Shown: positions 17,047 to 25,179 of the stretch, one piece after another | Layout: every line of letters begins with the position of its first letter | How positions within the stretch are numbered: position 1 is the stretch's first letter | NCBI GenBank assembly: GCA_021814615.1 | Contig: JAKAHZ010000002.1 | Span: forward strand, 1-64,000 | DNA: 64,000 nt | DNA from: Nitrospirota bacterium | Lineage (GTDB): Bacteria > Nitrospirota > UBA9217 | Direction of reading: 5' to 3' | The notes under the pieces: generated by a model | The model's database searches: none | What the model saw: only the letters and a program-made list of their open reading frames with translations | Told to the model about the DNA's origin: nothing | Position numbers and translations under genes: made by a program

Positions 17047-18295
17047 GGTCCTCCTTCCTTCCGCCGTGCGCTGTTGGCGATGCATCCGACCGACTGCGTC
17101 CTGCGGCTTCGCGCAGCATGAAACGCATGGCCAGGGGCGCAAGCAGCGTCGTCAGCGCGACGACGAAGACCACGACGGCATAGGACGCATCGTCGAAGAT
17201 CGCGCTCCGCTTCCCCACTTCGGCAAAGATGAGCCCGACCTCGCCGCGCGGAACCATGGCGATTCCCGTCGAGAGTTTTTCCCTGAATCCGCCCGGCGCC
17301 CATATGCCGCTCGCCATTTTGCTTACCACGGCGACGACCGTCAGGACGCCGGCGAATCCCCAGAATGCGCCCGATGTCATGTCGATGGCCCGCAGGTTGA
17401 TCGAGACGCCGACCATGACAAAGAAGACCGGCACAAAGAGATCGATGATCGGCGTCATGCTTGCCTCAAGCTGCTCGGCAAGCCGATGGCTGTAATGGTC
17501 GATGCTCGCTCCCAGAGGGAGAAAGAACCGTCGCGCCAAAGCTATGCCCGCGGCAAAGGAGCCCAGGATCTCGGGAGCGCCCACGCGGTGCGAAATGACC
17601 GCAAGTCCGAGGATCAGCGATACGATCAGCGTCGGGATCATCCCCTTGGTCCGGCCCGAATCGGCCAGTCTCGCCAGAAGGGGCACGAACAGCTTGGCGA
17701 TCACCGGCGCGAGAATGAGAAAGATGAGAATAAAAACGAGGATCCGCAAGGTCGCTGCGATGCTGACGGTCCCCTGCACCGCAAAATCGTAGAGTACCGC
17801 CAGAACCACCACCCCGATCACGTCATCCAAGACCGCCGCGCCCAGCACAATGCGCGCCATGCGGCCGGTATGCCGGTTCAAATCCTTGAGCACGCGCACC
17901 GTGATGCCGATGCTCGTGGCCACGATCGTACCTCCGACAAAGAGCGCGGGGATCGTCGCCATGCCGAACCCATAGCGGGACACCCAATAGCCGAAGGCGC
18001 CGGGGACAACGACTCCCGTCACGGCGACCAGCGTCGACCGGACGCCCTCCTTCACGAGCTGCCCCACATCCGTCTCGAGCCCCACCTCGAAGAGCAGCAG
18101 CAGGATCCCGATCTCCGCGAGCAGGTGCAAAGGCGTTTCGGGCGCGACAAAGCCCAGGACGCTGGGACCGATCACCAGCCCCGCAACCACCTCGCCCAGC
18201 ACCGACGGAATCGCCAGCCGGCTGGCGGACTCCGCGAACAGCTTGGCGGCCAGGAGGATCACCAGCAGTTTGAGAAAGAAATCGGAAGCCTCCAT
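17027..18295 (-). CDS. CPA2-family cation/proton antiporter (KefB-like membrane domain)
   Basis: 422 residues with about twelve transmembrane helices. It has 'IPSVLGEVVAGLVIGPSVLG' early, 'EIGILLLLFEVGLETDVGQL', and 'AAVLDDVIGVVVLAVLYD' with the paired aspartates typical of electrogenic CPA2 members. 'MVPRGEVGLIFAEVG' lies near the end. There is no C-terminal RCK/TrkA-N regulatory domain. Members exchange K+ or Na+ for protons. It is the first gene of the osmoadaptation operon. A consensus promoter lies about 135 bases upstream, and an intrinsic-terminator hairpin lies between that promoter and the gene, suggesting attenuation. The start at 18295 is chosen over 18343 because the polytopic domain begins directly after it. 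Confidence 0.88.
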   Translation of the reverse strand: MEASDFFLKLLVILLAAKLFAESASRLAIPSVLGEVVAGLVIGPSVLGFVAPETPLHLLAEIGILLLLFEVGLETDVGQLVKEGVRSTLVAVTGVVVPGAFGYWVSRYGFGMATIPALFVGGTIVATSIGITVRVLKDLNRHTGRMARIVLGAAVLDDVIGVVVLAVLYDFAVQGTVSIAATLRILVFILIFLILAPVIAKLFVPLLARLADSGRTKGMIPTLIVSLILGLAVISHRVGAPEILGSFAAGIALARRFFLPLGASIDHYSHRLAEQLEASMTPIIDLFVPVFFVMVGVSINLRAIDMTSGAFWGFAGVLTVVAVVSKMASGIWAPGGFREKLSTGIAMVPRGEVGLIFAEVGKRSAIFDDASYAVVVFVVALTTLLAPLAMRFMLREAAGRSRSDASPTAHGGRKEDHGSDLD

Positions 18296-18322
18296 CGCGC
18301 CTGCACCCCCCCTGTACAAAAC

Positions 18323-18364
18323 AAAAAAGGCCGGCAGAAGCATTTGTCATGCCCTTTGCCAGCC
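18323..18364 (-). terminator. Terminator hairpin in the leader of the antiporter operon
   Basis: Minus-strand RNA: GGCTGGCA pairs with TGCCGGCC, with an inner AAG-GCAT/ATGC-CTT stem, followed by TTTTTT. It lies between the promoter at 18430-18458 and the antiporter start at 18295. It may end the exosortase transcript, act as an attenuator, or both. Confidence 0.65.
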
Positions 18365-18429
18365 CCCTTTCCCGCGAAACAGCTTTTCGCGAGCGCGTCA
18401 GTCCGCCAAAAAACCCTATGTTCGCTTTT

Positions 18430-18458
18430 AGTATACGCACGAGAGCATCCCCTGTCAA
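18430..18458 (-). promoter_or_regulatory. Sigma-70-type promoter of the osmoadaptation operon
   Basis: Minus strand: TTGACA, 17-base spacer, TATACT. It is a near-perfect consensus located 22 bases after the exosortase stop codon. The predicted transcript has a leader of about 130 nt with two hairpins, one a terminator. Confidence 0.65.
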
Positions 18459-18480
18459 CTGCGTGGATTGTTCCTCGGCA

Positions 18481-19488
18481 TTATCTCTCATTGACGACGT
18501 GTCCCGGAATTGCCTTGCAGACCACAAACCAGAACAGGAACGGTGCGGCGATTCCGAATCCCCGGACGGTCCACATCACCGTAATCAGTGAAGGCTGATC
18601 CAAACCGCTCGCAAAAGCCACCGCGTATGCGGCGAGGGTTGCACTATGCTGAACACATAACAATCCGACGGCCAAAGCTCCGCGTTGAGCCGCTGTTGCT
18701 CCCTGGTTGAAGGGAAGGGAACCGCCGACGAGAGCGGCAACAATGATGCCGTTAAAAACCTCAAAAAACAGATCCACGTGCAGGATGCCGCCGGCCGTGC
18801 GCAACAGCACTACTCGCCCCCGGCTCGCGACCTCCAGCCCTGCGCTTGCTCCCGCTCCCACGATGTGCAGCAGCCCGTTCGTTGCCGCAGCAATACACCG
18901 CGCATAATCGTCGATTGCCAGAAGCATCAGCCCCAAAGCGCAGAGGCCGGCAAGAACCGACAAACCGACGGCCTTCGCGGTTTTTCTCGTGATTCGGACG
19001 CTTCTCGCAACCCAGAGATACCAGGTGACGAACACGGCGACGGCAAAAACGCCTTGCAGCAGGTAGGCATGGACGAGATCAAAGAGATTTCGCGCATAGT
19101 TCCCGACCATGCCAAGCACGCCGATACGGATGATATTCATCGAAAAGACCACCGCGACGCCCGCTGCTATGCCGACGCCGCGATACGCTCGGGAATATGC
19201 CGGATGCGCGACAACACCGGCGCTGAATATCGCCAGGTAATGCAAGGCCGTGCACTCGTGCGTAATTTCCATGGGAAAGGCAAACAGCGTCAGATAGGGC
19301 CCCGACTGCGCAACGGGGCCCGCAAAAAGCCCCCAGAATCGCGCAGCGACGCCGGCGGTGAAGCTGTTCAGCCAGGCAAGCGAAAGCAGCTGCGCAAGCG
19401 CCAGGAATGCGGTCGCATAGAGGGCGAACAGAAGAACGAATCGTCCGTTCAGACTGACGGCCTCCCAAGTGTCTGCATGGTTCCGCAT
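18481..19488 (-). CDS. Exosortase/archaeosortase-family transpeptidase
   Basis: 335 residues, polytopic, about eight or nine helices. The three catalytic elements of the family are visible in order: the cysteine in 'EITHECTALHYLAIFSAG', the arginine in 'FSMNIIRIGVLGMVG' and the histidine in 'LFDLVHAYLLQGVFA'. Exosortases recognise a C-terminal signal on exported proteins, cleave it in the membrane and transfer the protein to a surface anchor. The core is in the first 190 residues; a further 140 or so residues with helices follow, longer than small dedicated exosortases. The ATG at 19488 follows a strong AGGAG. It is 110 bases downstream of a secreted protein with a tripartite C-terminus, its likely substrate. 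The subfamily is not recognised. Confidence 0.8.
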   Translation of the reverse strand: MRNHADTWEAVSLNGRFVLLFALYATAFLALAQLLSLAWLNSFTAGVAARFWGLFAGPVAQSGPYLTLFAFPMEITHECTALHYLAIFSAGVVAHPAYSRAYRGVGIAAGVAVVFSMNIIRIGVLGMVGNYARNLFDLVHAYLLQGVFAVAVFVTWYLWVARSVRITRKTAKAVGLSVLAGLCALGLMLLAIDDYARCIAAATNGLLHIVGAGASAGLEVASRGRVVLLRTAGGILHVDLFFEVFNGIIVAALVGGSLPFNQGATAAQRGALAVGLLCVQHSATLAAYAVAFASGLDQPSLITVMWTVRGFGIAAPFLFWFVVCKAIPGHVVNER

Positions 19489-19598
19489 AGGACTCCTCCC
19501 CTCCTTTCCCGGCAGTGGCACCCGAGACCCGCGGTCGATGAATGCCGATCCGCACGGGCCGGGAGAAACCTCCCGCCCGCCGGATCGACTTGCTCTCT

Positions 19599-21302
19599 CT
19601 AGCGTGTTTCAGCCCGCTTCTTGCGACTCCGCTGGGTAACGAAAAGCACCATGCCGGCGGCAAGGACTGCATAGACATACGCATTTCCGGCTGGTGACTG
19701 TGTTACGCCCGCAGGCGGTGCACCTGTTCCGACCGTGGACGAGACCGTGCTGCTCGTAACCGCCCCGTGGTTCGCATCCGCTGCCGTGGTAACGCTGGTT
19801 GTCGTGCTGGATCCGTTCGCCGCGCCCGCCGTCGCGCTGACCGTGAGATTCGTCGTCTGGAAGGATCCCCCCGTGATGGGGCCGATCGTCGCTGCCAGCG
19901 TCGAGGCGTTGAAATTCGCGTTGGGCGCTGCAGGAACATCGGCGGACGACAACGCAAAGGTCGTGTCCGCGCAGGACGCACTGTCATTGTTCGTAACCTG
20001 GACAACGTAGGTGATCGATCCGCCCGGAGCCAGGGTTTGCGAGGCCGGCGACAGGGTTATCGCGGGATTCGCCCGGGTGCAGACCGGGGCAGAGATGGTC
20101 AACGTGGCCGATGCCGTATCGCTGTAGGTCGGCGTTCCGAGGGTTCCGGACGCGCCCGTGACCCGCGCGCCCAGAGTGTTCCCGACGGTCGCGCCCGACG
20201 CTATATTCGCGGTGATGAGATAGTTCGCGGTCGCTGTGGAAACGTTCTCCGGCGACGTGAAGGTCACCGTGGCCGTTCCCGCTCCGATCGAGAACGAACT
20301 CGGGACCAACGTATCGACGCCTGCGTCATATACGCCGAGCGTGCCGGCATCCAGGTAAACGCCGATATTCGTCACATTTGCCGCCGTGAACTGCGCGCTC
20401 GTCGTGAGCGTGAGGGTGTTGATCTGACCGGCGCCGGACGACATGGCCGTGGTGAAGCTGTCGATTGCATTGTTGGTCGAGCCCTGCTGAGCGTTCGCAT
20501 TTGCCACTGACGCGCCGTCGCCGACGGTAAGATTGCCGGAAGCGCCGGATGCGGGATTGATGGTCGTGAACGCGAGACCGGCATAGGTGTTACCGGTCCA
20601 GGTGAGTGCCGGTCCCGTTGCGCCGGCGCTGGGAAAGGATTTAACGGCCACGCAGGAATACGCGGTGCCGACCGTTTGAGGCGTGTTCCCGGTGTATGAT
20701 TCGTTGTTCGTGGGAGCCCCGGCCAGGCTCTGGGTGGATCCGAAGATGCCGTATCCGCCCGCGTTGACGTTGAGCGTGCCGAGCGTGACGGATGCCGTAT
20801 TGCTGTTGTAGATCTGGTAGGTCCCGTTGATCGGGGTCGTCTGGTCCACGCCCGCGAGCGTTGCGATATATACGCTCATTCCGCTTCCCACGTTGTTGTT
20901 TGTCACAGTGACGGTAGTTCCCGACGCGGCGGCGATGTCGGATTCGTTGAGGTAAAAGAACCAGCTCTGCCTTCGTTGATTATTCGGCGAGTTCACGATC
21001 GCGCGAGCGGGAATGTTATTGGTTCCGTAGGAGACAGTGATCGTCGTTGCCGTCGTGTTGTTGGTGTGATCGTGAACGCTGATCAGGACGATCCTGTTCG
21101 AACCCGCCGAGGGCGTGAACGACGTCGTGGCGGGTGATGCGGCGACATTGGCGATCTGAGGCGCGGCAGGCCAGGGATCCAGCTCCGATACGGCGGCTTG
21201 AGCCTGTTGCGGGGCAATCCATCCCGTCGACGCCAGCGCGCAGAAGACGGCGGCCAGCAGCAGGATAACTATGTGTCGATTGTTCCGTGTATATTCGTTC
21301 AT
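19599..21302 (-). CDS. Large secreted beta-rich protein, probable exosortase substrate
   Basis: 567 residues, rich in Thr, Ser, Asn, Ala and Gly. It has a signal peptide ('IVILLLAAVFCALASTGWIA' ending near AQAA), then an extended beta-type body that includes a DUF11-like surface repeat ('ITLSPASQTLAPGGSITY' and 'VVQVTNNDSASC'). The C-terminus is a short 'QSPAGNAY' segment, one hydrophobic helix 'VYAVLAAGMVLFV' and a basic end 'TQRSRKKRAETR'. This is the layout of an exosortase sorting signal, but it lacks the usual PEP motif. The ATG at 21302 follows AGGAG; the ATG at 21320 lacks one. The adjacent exosortase gene supports a dedicated pair. Only four cysteines are seen, so surface display is more likely than redox chemistry. 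Confidence 0.7.
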   Translation of the reverse strand: MNEYTRNNRHIVILLLAAVFCALASTGWIAPQQAQAAVSELDPWPAAPQIANVAASPATTSFTPSAGSNRIVLISVHDHTNNTTATTITVSYGTNNIPARAIVNSPNNQRRQSWFFYLNESDIAAASGTTVTVTNNNVGSGMSVYIATLAGVDQTTPINGTYQIYNSNTASVTLGTLNVNAGGYGIFGSTQSLAGAPTNNESYTGNTPQTVGTAYSCVAVKSFPSAGATGPALTWTGNTYAGLAFTTINPASGASGNLTVGDGASVANANAQQGSTNNAIDSFTTAMSSGAGQINTLTLTTSAQFTAANVTNIGVYLDAGTLGVYDAGVDTLVPSSFSIGAGTATVTFTSPENVSTATANYLITANIASGATVGNTLGARVTGASGTLGTPTYSDTASATLTISAPVCTRANPAITLSPASQTLAPGGSITYVVQVTNNDSASCADTTFALSSADVPAAPNANFNASTLAATIGPITGGSFQTTNLTVSATAGAANGSSTTTSVTTAADANHGAVTSSTVSSTVGTGAPPAGVTQSPAGNAYVYAVLAAGMVLFVTQRSRKKRAETR

Positions 21303-21524
21303 GTTTTCCGAACTCCTCATGTTATTGACAGGCTCGCTGCACGGACGAGGGGCCGTGCTCGTCAAGGCCGGAATGCCGCCTGCAGGCGCATCCGTTCCTT
21401 TTCGCCGCAGCGGGGGCAAAACCGCATGGCGAGGTCAACGGGCGCGCATGCCGTCCTCGGCGCACCTCCGCTGTCAGCGCGGGCCGTCATGGTTTTGGGA
21501 AAGGGATTGAAAATGCTGTTGTGT

Positions 21525-21983
21525 CTAGGAAAGCAACGCGGGGGGAGACAAGCCGGTATTCAGTACGAGATAGCCGTCAGTTTCACGCAGGAGCGGGGCC
21601 GGTGTTTCGCGGAAAATAACGGATGCCGTTTCCGTCTCAAAACTGCTCTGAGGAAGAATGAGGATCCTGATGGTTGGTCTGAGGTCGAGGCGCTGGCGCA
21701 CGATGGTGCGTTTCTTCCTGACCAGCACAATATCTCCGTCCTGCTGTGTACCGATGGCCTGGGTGTCGCCGGAAGGAGGCTCATAAGCGTCGTCATCATC
21801 GGACAGACAGGCAAAAATAATGTTCTCCCAGACAATATCGGAGGGGGAATGCTTGACCGCCTTGCCGGACTTCGTCCCGAAGCACTGCCCCGCACCGACG
21901 GCGTACATGGACACCGGAGTCAGTGCATAGAGAGCATAGAAAAGGAAAAAAATCCGACCGATTACGCGCGTTTTATGCAGCAT
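21525..21983 (-). CDS. GLSPP-tail small exported protein, copy 2
   Basis: 152 residues, paralogue of the proteins at 8781 and 24703 and the most diverged of the three. The N-terminal helix is 'IFFLFYALYALTPVSMYAVG', followed by a cysteine, 'SDIVWENIIFACL', an acidic run 'SDDDDAYE', the basic strand 'IVLVRKKRTIVRQ' and the tail 'GLSPPALLS'. No domain is recognised. Like its paralogues it has no Shine-Dalgarno sequence, and a -10 box lies 5 bases before the ATG. It is upstream of the presumed exosortase substrate on the same strand, 222 bases away. Location is probably periplasmic or membrane-anchored; function unknown. Confidence 0.72.
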   Translation of the reverse strand: MLHKTRVIGRIFFLFYALYALTPVSMYAVGAGQCFGTKSGKAVKHSPSDIVWENIIFACLSDDDDAYEPPSGDTQAIGTQQDGDIVLVRKKRTIVRQRLDLRPTIRILILPQSSFETETASVIFRETPAPLLRETDGYLVLNTGLSPPALLS

Positions 21984-21988
21984 GGGTC

Positions 21989-22017
21989 ATTGTACCATGT
22001 TTTATACTGCCCAACAA
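21989..22017 (-). promoter_or_regulatory. Leaderless-type promoter of GLSPP copy 2
   Basis: Minus strand: TTGTTG, 17-base spacer, TACAAT, then 'gaccc' and the ATG at 21983. Same spacing and same 5-base gap to the start codon as copy 1. Confidence 0.6.
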
Positions 22018-22058
22018 GTTTTATTATACTTTACTATTTTTTCGTGAACGTCATGTCT

Positions 22059-23846
22059 TCACGCCAGCCCGCCCTCTTTCCGGAGGACCTCCCGGTTGTA
22101 CGCCGCGATCACGTCCCTGCGCCGCACCATGCCGATGACGCTTTTCGAACCTGCCTCCCGCACCACGGGAATCTCCTCGATATCCTTGACCGAGAACTTT
22201 TCCATGGCCTTGTTCAAATCATCGTCAGGCGTGAGCACCATCACCTTTTCCGTGGCGATGTCCCCCGCATTCACGATGCGGGTGATCCGTTCCTCGAGCA
22301 GCACGGGACGCACGTCGTGGATGGAAACGATCCCCAGGAGGTCGCCCGACGCATCGACCACGGGGAGATAAAACCGCTCCTGCTCGACCATGATCTCCAG
22401 CAGACGGCGCAACGGCGTCTTGGGCAGGACCGTCGTTACGTCGGAAACCATGACCTGGGCGACCTTGATGCGGCCCATGACCGATCGTTCCTTGCCCGCA
22501 TGAAGCCGGATGCCTCTTCTCGCGAGTTCCGCCGTGTCGATGGAGTCATGGTACAGGCGTTTTGCGATCATGGTGCCGATGATGGCGCTGAACATGAGCG
22601 GGACAATGATCCGATAGTTGCCCGTCATTTCAAAGAGCAGGAATATGCCGGTGAGCGGAGCATGGGTTGCCGCTGCCAGGAACGCGCCGATCCCCACGGT
22701 CGCATAGGCGCCGGGAGTCGCCGTTGCCTGGGGGAACAGGGCATGCGCCACATACCCGAAACTGCCGCCGGTCATTGCTCCGATGAAAAGCGCCGGCGCA
22801 AACACGCCGCCCGCTCCGCCGGAACCCAGGGTGATGGATGTGGCCGCGATCTTCATGAGCACCAGGAGGGCCAGGACGGGAAAGAGCATGTCTTGTCGCA
22901 GCGCCGACTCAATGACGCCGTAGCCGTTTCCCATGACCTGCGGCAGGAATATGCCGATGCACCCCACCAGAAACGCTCCAAGGACGGGCTTCAGTTGCGG
23001 ATGGAGCCTCAGGGCGTCGAACTCGTCCTTCAGACGATAGAAGGTCCGGATATAGAAGACAGCGGCCAGACCGGTGACCACGCCGAGCAGGAGATAGAGC
23101 GGGAGTTCAGCGATACTCTGGAGCTCGTACTGCGGAACAAGGAACGCGGGATTGGCCCCGTAGTAACCGCGGGAGACTACCGTCGCCATGCCCGAGGCGA
23201 TCACAATGGCGGCGAAGGAAGCGATCTCGTAATCGCCGAGCAGCACGATCTCGGTGGCGAACATGACGCCGGCAATCGGCGCGTTGAAGGTTGCGGCAAT
23301 GCCGGCCGCCGACCCGGCTGCGATCAGGAGCTTCGTGCGGCCTTCCGATGTGCCGAGGAAGCGCCCGACCGCTGAGCCCACGGTCCCGCCGATGATGGCG
23401 ATCGGCCCTTCGACGCCCGCCGAACCGCCGGAGCCGATGGTAAGCGCCGGCCCGAGGATCTTGAGCATGATATTCCGGAGTTTCAGGAACCCGCCCCGGA
23501 TGTTCACCGCTTCGAGAAAGCCTGCGAATCCGTACCCGTTCACTTCGCCGGGAAAGCGGAGGGACAGGGGAATGAGCAAGAACGCGCCGGTCATGGGCAG
23601 AAGCGGGAGGAGCAGGCTGCGCCAGCCTCCCGATGCGACACCGAGCAACCGGGACCCCTGCTCGAACACGACCATATGGACGAAATGGAGGGTGGAACGG
23701 AACAGGATGTTCGCTGCAGCGGCCAGGAGCCCGACTATGACGGAGGAGAACACGAGGAACATGCCTTCGTTCGCCCGCATGTCCGCTCCCAGGCCCTGGA
23801 CCCGGCGCAGCATCTTCCTCAAGTGCGTGGACACGTCATCATTCAT
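22059..23846 (-). CDS. ClC-family chloride channel/transporter with CBS pair
   Basis: 595 residues. The ClC selectivity motifs are 'GSGGSAGVEGPIAIIG' (the usual GREGP is GVEGP here), 'GSGGAGGVFAPALFIGAM' and 'GAFLAAATHAPLTGIFLLFE'. The C-terminal 130 residues hold two CBS domains ('VAQVMVSDVTTVLPKTPL' and 'DIATEKVMVLTPDDDLNKA'), which usually bind adenine nucleotides and gate the pore. ClC proteins either conduct Cl- or exchange Cl- for H+. The arginine-to-valine change beside the conserved glutamate is noted but also occurs in some members. The gene stands alone on the minus strand; a second ClC gene without visible CBS lies at the right edge of the window. Confidence 0.92.
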   Translation of the reverse strand: MNDDVSTHLRKMLRRVQGLGADMRANEGMFLVFSSVIVGLLAAAANILFRSTLHFVHMVVFEQGSRLLGVASGGWRSLLLPLLPMTGAFLLIPLSLRFPGEVNGYGFAGFLEAVNIRGGFLKLRNIMLKILGPALTIGSGGSAGVEGPIAIIGGTVGSAVGRFLGTSEGRTKLLIAAGSAAGIAATFNAPIAGVMFATEIVLLGDYEIASFAAIVIASGMATVVSRGYYGANPAFLVPQYELQSIAELPLYLLLGVVTGLAAVFYIRTFYRLKDEFDALRLHPQLKPVLGAFLVGCIGIFLPQVMGNGYGVIESALRQDMLFPVLALLVLMKIAATSITLGSGGAGGVFAPALFIGAMTGGSFGYVAHALFPQATATPGAYATVGIGAFLAAATHAPLTGIFLLFEMTGNYRIIVPLMFSAIIGTMIAKRLYHDSIDTAELARRGIRLHAGKERSVMGRIKVAQVMVSDVTTVLPKTPLRRLLEIMVEQERFYLPVVDASGDLLGIVSIHDVRPVLLEERITRIVNAGDIATEKVMVLTPDDDLNKAMEKFSVKDIEEIPVVREAGSKSVIGMVRRRDVIAAYNREVLRKEGGLA

Positions 23847-23983
23847 GTGGTTCAGCGACGGCGCGGAGCGAACTCCCGGCGCATCTGCTGTGCCGACAGC
23901 TTAGCAAGTTCTCCCGGAAAAGGCAACCGTTGGCGATCGCTCGTGGGCGATCGCTCGCGAGATCGGGGCGCTTCAGTCTCTGC

Positions 23984-24020
23984 CAAGAAAACAGGGTGCC
24001 GGATCATGCTTCCGGCACCC
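23984..24020 (-). terminator. Terminator after pal
   Basis: Minus strand: GGGTGCCGGA and TCCGGCACCC form a perfect 10-bp stem with a 7-base loop, followed by TGTTTTCTT. It begins 25 bases after the pal stop codon. Confidence 0.75.
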
Positions 24021-24044
24021 GCATACGATGGGCTGCTTCGGTTT

Positions 24045-24593
24045 CTATTGCGCCACGAAATCGTCGCGCCGGTTCTTCTGCCAGCATGCGTCCGTATCCT
24101 CGGTGCACGCAGGCTTTTCCTTCCCGTAGCTGACAAGCGAAATGCGCTTCGCCGTGATCCCCATGGCGGTCAGATACTTCTTTGCCGATGAGCTCCGGCG
24201 CTGCCCGAGCGCCTGATTGTATTCGATGGTGCCGCGGTCGTCGCAGTTCCCTTCGATGGAGATCTTCATCTTCGGATTTGCCTTGAGATACTCCGCGTTC
24301 GCCTTCATTGCCGCCTTCGCGTCCTCCCGGATCGTTGCGCGGTCATAATCGAAATATACGGCCTGCAGGCCTGCGTTGGCGCGTGCCGCGGCCTCCTTTG
24401 CCTGTTCCTCCTCCGCTTTCCGCGCGGCGGTCGGTTCGCTGCTTTTCGCTCCCTCGGCAGCCGCAGGCGCGGGCGCGGCCGCCACCTTCTGAGCCTCCGG
24501 CGTGGAACTTACTTCCGTTTTCTTGGGACAGCCGGCAAGGACGACAAGTCCGAGACCGGCGATCATCATCAGAAACCAATGCGTCATCTTCAT
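24045..24593 (-). CDS. pal: Peptidoglycan-associated lipoprotein Pal (OmpA-family)
   Basis: 182 residues. The signal peptide ends in the lipobox 'LVVLAGC', so the mature protein is lipid-anchored to the outer membrane. An Ala/Glu-rich linker follows, then the OmpA-like domain with 'VYFDYDRATIREDAKAAM', 'ISIEGNCDDRGTIEYNQALGQRR' and the C-terminal cysteine pair around 'PACTEDTDACW'. The domain binds peptidoglycan and works with Tol proteins to hold the envelope together. The start at 24593 follows AAAGGAGG. No tol genes are adjacent, and the gene is flanked by GLSPP copy 3, 109 bases upstream. Confidence 0.9.
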   Translation of the reverse strand: MKMTHWFLMMIAGLGLVVLAGCPKKTEVSSTPEAQKVAAAPAPAAAEGAKSSEPTAARKAEEEQAKEAAARANAGLQAVYFDYDRATIREDAKAAMKANAEYLKANPKMKISIEGNCDDRGTIEYNQALGQRRSSSAKKYLTAMGITAKRISLVSYGKEKPACTEDTDACWQKNRRDDFVAQ

Positions 24594-24702
24594 GCGATCC
24601 TCCTTTGATCGGTTGTTCCGGGGCGTCGACCGGCGTCCGCGCGCCGCGTACGGCGGCGGAGCGTCATCGTCTCCGGAAGGATGGGACTGATGCGTTGCGA
24701 TA

Positions 24703-25143
24703 TCAGAGGAACAGAGGAGGAGAAAGGCCGAGGTGGCGCGACAGCGCCTGATCATCATAGGGAGAAAAGAGATGCAGGGAAATCTCGCGTGCCCGCGGAG
24801 GCAGGCCCTGCATGTTCAATCCATCGGCACGTACCGTCGCTCCGAACAGCGGCTCGATGCGAAGCGAATCGGGAAGGACCGCCCGTTTCTTCTTGATGAG
24901 GATGAATTCACCGTCCCGATCATCGGGGTCCCCGCTCTCGATGGCGGGCCGCTCCGGCCGGTCATGATCGACCAGGGAGGCAAGCAGCGCATTGACCCAG
25001 ACGATTCCCACGGTCACGCCTGACCCTCCCGCCGTCAAATCGCTTCTCCCGACAAAGGCGGAAGCATAGATCGGCGAGACGGCATAGACGGAATACAGCA
25101 GGAAGACGACAACCTGAACCGCATATTTTATTCGCGCGTTCAT
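24703..25143 (-). CDS. GLSPP-tail small exported protein, copy 3
   Basis: 146 residues, closest to the copy at 8781. Shared parts are the N-terminal helix 'VVVFLLYSVYAVSPIYASA', then 'TVGIVWVNALLASL', an Asp/Glu/Arg-rich stretch, 'EFILIKKKRAVLPD' and the tail 'GLSPPLFL'. The ATG at 25143 starts just before the hydrophobic helix; the track start 48 codons upstream adds a basic, unrelated leader. There is no Shine-Dalgarno sequence, and a -10 box lies 7 bases before the ATG. The next gene on the strand is pal. The three copies are unlinked, so the family is not tied to one pathway. Unknown function. Confidence 0.75.
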   Translation of the reverse strand: MNARIKYAVQVVVFLLYSVYAVSPIYASAFVGRSDLTAGGSGVTVGIVWVNALLASLVDHDRPERPAIESGDPDDRDGEFILIKKKRAVLPDSLRIEPLFGATVRADGLNMQGLPPRAREISLHLFSPYDDQALSRHLGLSPPLFL

Positions 25144-25150
25144 CGGTGAT

Positions 25151-25179
25151 ATAGTAGCGCGGCCGGCAGCGCGCGGCAA
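25151..25179 (-). promoter_or_regulatory. Leaderless-type promoter of GLSPP copy 3
   Basis: Minus strand: TTGCCG, 17-base spacer, TACTAT, then 7 bases and the ATG at 25143. Matches the layout of the other two copies. Confidence 0.55.

Noticed and set aside
17045-18598. 517-aa plus-strand ORF
   Set aside because: Antisense to the antiporter gene; composition as in other shadows.
21198-23375. 725-aa plus-strand ORF
   Set aside because: Antisense to the GLSPP copy 2 and ClC genes, whose frames have clear motifs.
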